A stretch of DNA of 64,000 bases. Source: Halichondria panicea. Taxonomy: Eukaryota; Porifera; Demospongiae; Suberitida; Halichondriidae. Below the pieces are notes generated by a model, which saw only the letters and a list, made by a program, of their open reading frames with translations, was not told where the DNA came from and searched no databases. The stretch is taken from NCBI RefSeq assembly GCF_963675165.1, contig NC_087381.1:5209378-5273377 (forward strand), written 5' to 3'. The translations under genes were made by a program, and so were the position numbers. Positions 56,201-64,000 of the stretch are shown in pieces (the first letter of the stretch is position 1; every line of letters starts with the position of its first letter).

Positions 56201-59200
56201 GAGCCACAAATAGCTGTGATTACGATGAAAGAAGTGTACAGTTATTATAGCTTACAGCAGAATGCATACACATAATGAGCATGTAACGTAGATATACCTA
56301 AACAATTTGGCCTCGGGCTCCAATTTCCGCTATCTTGACAGACAACAGTAGCTGATCCCGACAGTTGATAGCCAGAGTTACAGCTGTACACCACAGTCCC
56401 TCCTTGTATGATACTAGTGGGTGTGCCAGGAGATCCATTTGAGATAGAAGGAGGGGATCCACAAACAGCTGCAATGAGTGATTAACACATTTTTATTAAA
56501 CAGAGAGTTCATTAGGAAGAGTATATACTCTATTAGCCTCGGTTCTTCCAGGCCGATTTTTTTTAATAGAGAGAAGTTGTAGGCGACCTAGCGTTCAATT
56601 GGAGACAGATCGGCCTGGGGTCGAGGCTAATACTCTATTAGAAAGAGTACTCAAATAGACTGTACATGCACAGGTCGCATTCTGCCAGACCTACGTCACA
56701 ATTAAAGTACATAATTTATACTCTTGTAACCATGCACATGCAGCCAATTGAGATACAATTGAACAATGCTGATGGAATGAAAGTACTGCGGGTGCTGATG
56801 CCTCGGTGGAGGTGCCAAAGCTACATAACATAAAGCTACTATAGCTAGCTTTTATACACACATTGATTATAATTATAATTATCATGATGAACATTTTTAA
56901 TTTTGCTGCATGTAGAATCCACAGGGAAACTCAAAGAGTGAGTAATGATCGACGATGATTGTTGTTAATAACGATCGACACCAAAAGTTCAAGTCTAATG
57001 GTGGCTGCAAGTACGTCAGCAGAGCCTTGCAGCTCTCTTCTCACTCTTGCAGCTGCTATCAATAGCTAACGTTCTAGTGCAGAGCTAACTACTAAGTAGA
57101 GTAGCAACACTCGGTGAACAAGTTTTGCTATGGACTCTTCTGAAAAGCTGCAATGTGCATTCCAAGTAAGTAAAACTAGCCATAACTCGAGAACGAAGCT
57201 TTATTTTGCAAATCCACAAATACCAAGCCAAGAAAACATGACTAGAAGCCTATAGAAACTCTTACTTTCACTTCATTGATCCTTGTGAGCAGCTGAAACA
57301 GTCTACACACACACACACACACACACACAGACACACAAACACACTATGCCCGTATACCGTATACCTATACCTTGCTTGCGCATGCGCACCGAGGCATAAT
57401 AACATTAATGATAATCATCACTCATGCATGCATTGAAAATTTCCTAATTCACATGCAGTTTATGGTTGTGACGTAGGTTGGACAGAACGCCTACATGTAC
57501 TGGGGTTTTAAGTGGAGTTGCATACTCTTCCTAATGAACTCTTGATACCTAAGCATATTGGTGTAGTACTCCAACTTACACTAGCCTGACAGGTCACTGT
57601 AGCGGATCCTAAACGTTGGTAGCCATTGTTACAGGTGTATGTCACTGTTCCTCCTGCTACTGTGCTTGTTGGTGTACCAGGTGACCCGTTGGAAATTGAT
57701 GGTGGGGAGCCACAATTAGACTACATTACATCATCTGTAATTGATCTGATTGGCTAAAAACAGTAGATTACATGGAAGCATAATCTACAAGAAGGTACTT
57801 ATTCTACAGGAAATGGGCGCATATTCTACAGGAAGTGGACACATATTCTACAGGAAATGGACACATATTCTACAGGAAGTGACAAATAATTTGCAGGAAG
57901 TTCTCAAAAGTTGAAATGAAATTTTTAGTGAAAGTGACAAGAAGATGACAAAAACATTATAAAAACACAGAATGCAATAGTTTGTTCAGTCAATATCCAT
58001 TCTTTCCATGTCCACTGTTGCTTTGTATTGCTTTTTCCAGTTGGGCATGGGCAAGGGGGGCCAGGAAGCATCAAAAACACTTTAGCAGTCGCTTGACACT
58101 TTCTATTGAGTTTTTTAAGGTTCCATGCCGGTCCAGTCTGCTCTATACCCCCTCCACTCCACCACAGAGCTTCATTCTTCTTCTTGTAGTGTTACAGTCA
58201 GTTCTAGCATAGTTTTAGGTTCTTTTTACTTGTCTGTTCTTTCCAGTATCTTCAAGAAGCGTTTCACAAGCTTTACTAAGTTTTTTCATTGTTTTGAAGC
58301 CGTCTTCTTATCTTTTTCTGTCAACTGGTGTCTCTCACAGCTCTCCAGCTCGCACAAATTCAATTTCTGTTGCTACGCACCAAACCTGGCTTTTTATAAC
58401 CACGCCTCGCGCATGCGCAATGAAGTCCAAGTTAGATAGACCACACCCACTTGTAGAATATGCGTCTTAGTAACCGCCTTGGTTACGGTTAGATTCCCTC
58501 GGCTTTGCGCCTCGGGCTAACCGCAACCGCGGAGGTTACATAGACGCATATTCTACTCTTAGGTGTAGTCTATCCTATACATAGCTGTGATTACGATGAC
58601 AGAAGTGTACAGTTATTATAGCTTACAGCAGAATGCATACACATAATGAGCATGTAACGTAGATATACCTAAACAATTTGGCCTCGGGCTCCAATTTCTG
58701 CTATCTTGACAGACCACAGTAGCTAATCCCGACAGTTGATAGCCAGAGTTACAACTGTACATCACAGTCCCTCCTTGTATGATGCTAGTGGGTGTGCCAG
58801 GAGATCCATTTGAGATAGAAGGAGGGGATCCACAGATGGCTGCAATGAGCGATTAACACATTTTTATTAAATAGAGAGTTCATTAGGAAGAGTATAATAA
58901 TACTCTATTAGAAAAAGAGTCCTCAAATAGACTGTACATGCACACGTCGCATTCTGCCAGACCTACGTCACAATTAAAGTACATAATTTATACTCTTGTA
59001 ACCATGCACATGCAGCCAATTGAGATACAATCGAACAATGCTGATGGAATAACATTAATGATAATCATCACTCATACAAGTCTCATTATTTATGCTTTTT
59101 ATGCAACTGCAAATTGTGTTAATAAATTAACAAAAGCATGAAAAATCGCTCTGTGTTAGACTAGCTAAATATAATTATATAGGCCAAGCCAACTTATAAC

Positions 59201-61852
59201 ATGTTTCACGGACTTTCATTAGCAATTTATAGACCAGCCAGGCCTGTAATATATACCTTATTATTACGGGTAATTTTAGCATTTTCAGATTTTTCTCTGT
59301 TTTTAGGATACTATTTTTGGCGGATTTGTAGCAAATACATTACCACAGTATTAGTAAAAAATGTAAAGTACGAGTTTTTAAATTAAATGGAAAGTTTGGA
59401 GTCAGATACAGATGAAAAAAAGGGCTAGCTTGCTTAGCATACTCTCAAAAGTACATTACATTATACAAAAGTACATTAGAAAAAAAGAAAAACAAATGTA
59501 TTTACTTTTTTTTAATGAGATTCAATTGCGTTATTATTATAGCGCGTACTTAATTTAGCGTTAATTACAAATTCGCTAAAATTAGTACCAGTTTATAATA
59601 AGGTATAATCGTGAACTCATTAAAAATGAAGGGAAAGTGGGTGTTTTGAGAAATTGTTAGGCTTCCCAAACCACTGGTAATTTGTGGTCACAAATAAGCC
59701 TTATAAGGGTATGAAGTGGGTGGTTGTGGGATTTTTTAGATTTTCAAAAAGAGACTCGCTGCATTCTGTGATGCATGTAATTAAGTTGGCTTGGCCCTGT
59801 AGCTACTTTACGACAATCAGGATTCATTTCCAAATTATACTCACTATCAGGGGGCACTTGTTTAAGTGTTTAGAGAGACGCATGGTCATAGGGCTCAATA
59901 AGTTTCCCGGGGTAGAAAGCGAAACACGGATTATTTCTGAGCTACACATAGACTAATCCATTTTAGAAGCATCACGTGAACCACTTCCATTGCCAATCCC
60001 TCTCAACTCTATCTATGGTGTGATAGCAGGAGTTACAAATCTTACGTTGACAAGTTGGTATAGTGCTCCAACTTCCACTGGCTTGACATGTAACAGTGGA
60101 TGATCCTGACAGTACGTAACCAGTATTACAGCTGTACGTCCCTGTCCCTCCAAATGTTGTCTTTGTTGGAGTACCAGGTGACCCATTGGAAATAGAGGGA
60201 GAGGGACCACAATCCACTATTATTTACATAATTTATATACACCACAATTAATTGTAGCATCCATACTTACCTATTATACATGTGGGTATAGAGTCCCAGT
60301 AAAATAAATCAAATTCTTCCATTTCACAAATTGCTGTGCGGAATCCTGACAGTCGGTACCCTGTGTTGCAGCTGTACGTTGCTGAGAAGGACGTACTTGA
60401 AGAGACGTAGCCATTTTGAATAGTAGGCGGTGTTATGCAGCTGAATGTAGGAGGACCTAAAACTGGACATAAAATGTATAGATGAACGGTAATTGCCATT
60501 ATTAAAAACAGACTGGCTACTGATTGACACCTTCAACAATGCAGAGAAGAAACATGAATATTTATTTGGTTCCATAGATGCAGTTTAGAGATCTTGTTGA
60601 AACAGTAGATCTACCTGATTATATATATATAACTAAAACAAAAGTTTTCACCAGGATTATAGATCTATACTACACCATGGCACATGCATGCAATGAACTC
60701 ATCTATATTAAAATGAGCACTGTTGTTCACAGTCTGCACAGACTATAATTATGTAAATTATGTGCACACCTCTATAATTATTGTTTAGAATACCTTGTTT
60801 CTAGAGGAATTTGAATTTGGTATTTTACGCAATTCATAAACAATAGAAAATTACCATCATCAGATTAGTACCAAAATAGAAATTTGTTACACACCCGTAA
60901 AAATAGCTATATTGTAACAGATCCACTCAATCTATTGTGCATGTGACAAGGATGGTACGGAACTCCCCTGAGTGATAACTTAGATTTATCATAACATCTA
61001 TATATATAGTGCCAATCACAGCAGCAGTAAATACAACAACGGACATTAACAAATTACATGTTATCCATAGCTCAAAGGATGTTATTGTATTGCATGAGCA
61101 TTCAAGTCAGCAATAACTGTTGGACCATTGCACACGTAATGGTATTGTAATGTGTATAACATGTTGCATTGAGTAATATGAGCATACCCAACTAATAGAT
61201 CGGTCTTCCTTCAACTTTACTAGCCAATAAAACCTAATCACTCAACTATCTTACTGCATGCTCCCACTAATTGGGGAAGACAGTTGTTTTTCATCAACAA
61301 TATTTATTGCACTTGGGTCCAGCAGGAGTTATGTCTATATAATTATACTAGGTTGTGCATTCAGTTCTTTTAGCATACTATTATACTTAGCATAATTCGG
61401 CCACATTCTTACGCTGCTGATTCTTCACTATTATTTTCATGTTTCTATCATCTTAAGAATTGTACACAGCTTGACTTCACATTGTGTTTTAGCAATTTTC
61501 CACGCTACATATTCCAACAAGAGAAGAATTAAAGCATAAAACAACAGCTCGCACTGAAATCGTATATACATTAATTAATCCAAATCCACATGCCCGTCCG
61601 CTAAATATCACGTGATAATCAGAATGGAATAGAAGTGAGAGTAGAATATTTAGGGGGCCGGACTATATATAAACGATATCCCAATGGTCACCGTCATAGA
61701 GTCTCTCTAATACCCCAACTGTTTACCACAGAAAATTGACAGAAAAGGGGAAAGCAGTCTATAGAGTTAGAATTTTCACCCATACCTTCAACGATGCAGT
61801 GCCAGAGAAAAAAGATCAAGAGTGCTCTGGCTTGGTTCATGTAGTACGCCAT
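53300..61852 (-). CDS. CCP (Sushi) transmembrane receptor 2
   Basis: Minus-strand exons: signal peptide 61852-61786 (MAYYMNQARALLIFFLWHC) or a degenerate alternative 60555-60531; CCPs 60456-60271, 60216-60046, 58839-58669, 57717-57549 (acceptor disrupted), 56468-56298, 56213-56043, 55937-55767 (donor lost), 55695-55525, 55444-55274, 54503-54324 and 54272-54081; a Cys-containing membrane-proximal exon 53991-53770; transmembrane exon 53729-53465; tail exon 53390-53300. All CCP exons are phase 1-1, so any one may be skipped in frame. A decayed CCP lies near 54880-54720. The transmembrane helix reads AVITSSVMAIVIFMFVLFV, followed by KRRRSK as a stop-transfer signal. The tail stops at TAA after PSLSTEY where receptor 1 has AAA and continues to a YDEV motif. 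Type I membrane protein; CCP ligand unknown. A 40-nt intron separates the membrane-proximal and transmembrane exons. Confidence 0.75.
56536..56632. mobile_element. TAGCCTCG-family MITE in a receptor intron
   Basis: TTAGCCTCGGTTCTTCCAGG and CGGCCTGGGGTCGAGGCTAA ends with CTAGCGTTCAATTGGAGACA inside. The matching intron at 58880-58920 lacks it. Confidence 0.85.
56780..57400. mobile_element. About 620-bp repeat insertion in a receptor intron
   Basis: Ends GCTGATGCCTCGGTGG and GCGCACCGAGGCAT are short inverted repeats; same family as 15840-16290. The paralogous intron runs GATGGAATAACATTAATG without interruption at 59041, so this copy arrived after the duplication. Includes an (AC)n run at 57303-57340. 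Confidence 0.8.
57718..58572. mobile_element. About 855-bp element at the splice acceptor of a receptor 2 CCP
   Basis: Starts TAGACTACATTACATC and ends GGTGTAGTCTATCC, with short inverted tips. Inside are a tandem repeat (ATTCTACAGGAARTGGRCAC, about four units, 57796-57895) and a terminal hairpin (58437-58573: CACTTGTAGAATATGCGTCT with ATAGACGCATATTCTAC). In the sister copy the sequence CCACAAATAGCTGTGATTACG is continuous. Confidence 0.75.
59252..59608. mobile_element. MITE with ATACCTTATTATTACGGG termini
   Basis: ATACCTTATTATTACGGGTA, then ATTTTAGC on the left, mirrored by GCTAAAATTAGTACCAG and TTTATAATAAGGTAT on the right; 357 bp, in a long receptor 2 intron (58840-60045). Confidence 0.8.
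60780..61145 (-). pseudogene. Decayed receptor transmembrane/tail fragment
   Basis: GTTTAGAATACCTTGTTTCT at 60782 and AGTCAGCAATAACTGTTGGA at 61105 match the relics at 51.0-52.3 kb and the live exon at 53465-53729. It lies between the two candidate signal-peptide exons of receptor 2, which means a whole dead receptor copy was lost there. Confidence 0.6.
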
Positions 61853-62888
61853 TTTATAACTCAATTCAGTGCCAAACTGGGAATCATGTAAGGTAATTGC
61901 TTTTTTAGCTTTAACCCACTTAACTGGATGTATATGTAGCTATATAATTATAGTTGCTTTTGCATAATTAGTACTTATGGTAGATAAACATACATGCATT
62001 TACAGGCAAACCTTTCAACATACAAAGACAACGAACATTCGTCACGAAAATTGATCACATACCGAATTGAACATTCATGTGTTGCCGGCGGAATAAAATA
62101 ATTTCAGTAATCCATAGATATTGATATACAACTAAGCTATAATAGCGGGATATTTTCGAGGCATAAAATGTTTGCAGTTTTCGCTGATTGGCCTCAAACT
62201 TCGAAAACAAAGACCACAAACGTCATCATGAAATTTCATTTCAGTAATGGATATTGTTGCCTTTTGACCTCTGAGATCAAAGGAATAGCAAGTGCCAATA
62301 CATGGCATAATTTTTTTATTGCAGTAAGTTGACCTTTCGGTAAAGATTCCCACCTCCCACCCAAACTATCAAATCATTGCTTTTATAGTGACACATTCAA
62401 CGAGACATTAATGATTCCTGTGGGAAATTTACTAGACAGCATATGCATGCATGCATGGTTTCGATGCAGTTACTATTTCATTTCCAGCCACCAAAAACAG
62501 AACAAAATGTATACCGAATTATTTTTTTCACATCTACGCAGCAAGTGGTTCTATGCTGGTTTCTATATGCAGCAAAGGGTTTTTAAGGCATGGCATTTCG
62601 TGACACAAGCTGTTTATTGTCCCGGTAGTAGATTGTGGTCAAGGGCCTTAATTTAGCCATGTGAATGACCATTATCCAAATAAGCTATGTAGAATTTATA
62701 GTGGTCAGGTTAATAGTGTTGTTGTTGAGTGAGTGACTCTATGAGAAACCACACACTTAAATGGTCAAAATAATGGTAAATGACCTTCCGCTACCTATAA
62801 TTATAGCCTGACAGGTCACTGCAAATGAACGATCCTGACTGATATTCCACCCAATGGCATTCCATATAATAATTATATCTGTACCTAC
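61853..62888. other. Region between receptors 2 and 3
   Basis: Upstream of the signal-peptide exon of receptor 2; contains a single TAGCGGGATATTTTCG MITE end (62143-62240) and a CCP relic (about 62800-62850: GCCTGACAGGTCACTGCAAA). No other gene seen. Confidence 0.5.
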
Positions 62889-63890
62889 ATAGAATCACGA
62901 ATTTTGCTTTGATACTTCTTGAAGGCAATCACAACAACAAAGACAACAACCAGCAACACAATGACAGTCGCCATGGCAGCGCCCACAATAATAGTAGTGA
63001 AATCAATCGTATCTGGTGTATGGGTGTTCAAGTGTGAAACCACATGTAATTCTACGAGAACCAGTTCCTCATTTTTTGGGTCCAATTATCCCCCTCATAC
63101 AAATCAATGGTATTATTACCCTGTCAAAAGTGAGCTCATAACTTCCACTTGTAACTAGTACGTCATTTGGCAGTTGGGATGAGGAGAGAGTTACTTCACA
63201 CCTGTATTCTGCCTCATAGCTAGGATAAAGTTAAGCTTTCAAAACTCAAAGTAGATAAACTTGAATTTGAAATCAGCTGCTCATCATTTTTAGCCATTTG
63301 AAAATGAATGATGGCTGAAATATCTCGGCTTCATGCACAGAGTATGGCATGGCATGTCTCTTGCTATCAATCACTGCCCTTTGTGATGGACTACAAGCTA
63401 GTAGGTAGGATCAACACTACCGGCCCTTGTCGACAGGTGTGTTGTTTTTGCAAATCTCTCTGCTTTTGTTTTTTGGTTCCTAATCACGCCCATGCAGATA
63501 CAATCAATACCAGGCCTAGTTGGCGGCCTAGCTAGAAACAACGAGGCTGGAAACGAGGCTAATAATTATCATGCATATTAATTTTAGAATTGGGTTTTAT
63601 TAATTTTGGAGGTTAGCTAAGTTGTTCATAGGTAGACCTGTGAAAAATCAGCTTGTTCCACACATACGTTCTCATCTGGCAGCTGTCTGATTATACATTC
63701 TGTCTTATGCGATAGGTAAGAACTACAAATCTTACATGGGCAAGTTGGTAACCTAACAAGTCACAGTGGATGATCCTGAATGTTGGTAACCAGTGTTACA
63801 AGTGTAGGTGGCCATATCCCCACTGAAATGTCGTACCAGTGAAGGTCCTGGACCCATTGGGGATTGGTAGAGGGTCACCACAGGAGACAG
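62889..63890 (-). pseudogene. Receptor 3: membrane end of another receptor, partial and probably decayed
   Basis: A transmembrane exon, roughly 63090-62889, encodes TTIIVGAAMATVIVLLVVV followed by AFKKYQSKIRDS and ends in phase 2 at a GTAGGT donor, like the transmembrane exon of receptor 2. An upstream exon, 63219-63120, reads YEAEYRCEVTLSSSQLPN and SGSYELTF, a pattern that fits the last strands of an Ig or FN3-like domain rather than a CCP. A CCP at 63890-63736 has lost its Trp region and gained bases in the middle, so it is frameshifted. The 5' part lies beyond the window. Confidence 0.55.
63485..63563. repeat. TAGCCTCG-family element end
   Basis: CACGCCCATGCAGATACAAT, then CAATACCAGGCCTAG and GGAAACGAGGCTAA; a diverged match to the right end of the 1.33 kb element at 22014-22091. 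Confidence 0.7.
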
Positions 63891-64000
63891 CTACAGATTT
63901 AGAGACATAAAAGTAGCAATTAAGGTACACTTGTAAGACTTGATTGCTTCTATTTAGCTAGCTTAATGTATTTACAGTAGATCTAACTTTAGTGAATTGC

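Larger units (their letters stand above)
56043..59090. repeat. Segmental tandem duplication of two CCPs plus intron
   Basis: 56043-57540 and 57549-59090 share the order CCP (STVAGGTVTYTCNNGYQ), CCP (SIIQGGTVVYSCNSGYQ) and a long intron (GACTGTACATGCACA, CATTCTGCCAGACCTACGTC, AATGCTGATGGAAT). They differ by insertions: 56536-56632 and about 56780-57400 in the first copy, and 57718-58572 in the second. Each copy is an empty site for the other. Confidence 0.85.

Overview
This is eukaryotic DNA, most likely from a marine sponge (demosponge); that is inference. The support is AT-rich sequence full of short palindromes, short GT-AG introns of tens to hundreds of bases, very dense MITEs and foldback elements, an HSPA12-type Hsp70, and a large cluster of Sushi/CCP-domain membrane receptors. 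I see no prokaryotic operon structure, CRISPR array, rRNA or tRNA. All multi-exon models below were built by eye from open frames, splice dinucleotides and intron phase.

Layout. 1-4600 (+): a TBC-domain Rab-GAP gene preceded by a broken, partly inverted tandem copy of itself. 4600-10250: no gene; a minisatellite and many inverted-repeat elements. 10253-16716 (-): a three-exon HSPA12-like gene whose introns carry foldbacks and MITEs. 17084/19379-25077 (+): a previously unrecognised small gene built from phase-symmetric microexons (21-78 nt) encoding a coiled-coil protein. 25078-28541: repeats and one doubtful ORF. 28542-30382 and 37769-38651 (+): two helical orphan genes, or one gene split by a 7.8 kb intron that contains a 1.24 kb near-perfect palindrome. 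38652-40860: repeats.

40863-63890 (-): a receptor cluster. Each full copy has a signal-peptide exon, CCP exons (about 57 codons, all phase 1-1), a Cys-containing membrane-proximal exon, a transmembrane exon and a short Tyr-bearing cytoplasmic tail. Receptor 1 (40863-50822) has a run of 22 nearly identical CCP exons, but it is broken by a LINE fragment in CCP1, a 594 bp MITE in the transmembrane exon and a 5-nt deletion. Receptor 2 (53300-61852) is largely open, with a nonsense codon in the tail, one lost splice donor and one disrupted splice acceptor. Receptor 3 enters from the right edge. Dead fragments of further copies lie at 51.0-52.6 kb and 60.8-61.1 kb.

The most notable signals are (1) the CCP array with homogenised units and two insertions whose removal restores the reading frame, (2) the microexon coiled-coil gene, (3) long foldback palindromes, and (4) a pair of duplicated receptor segments that serve as empty sites for each other's transposon insertions.
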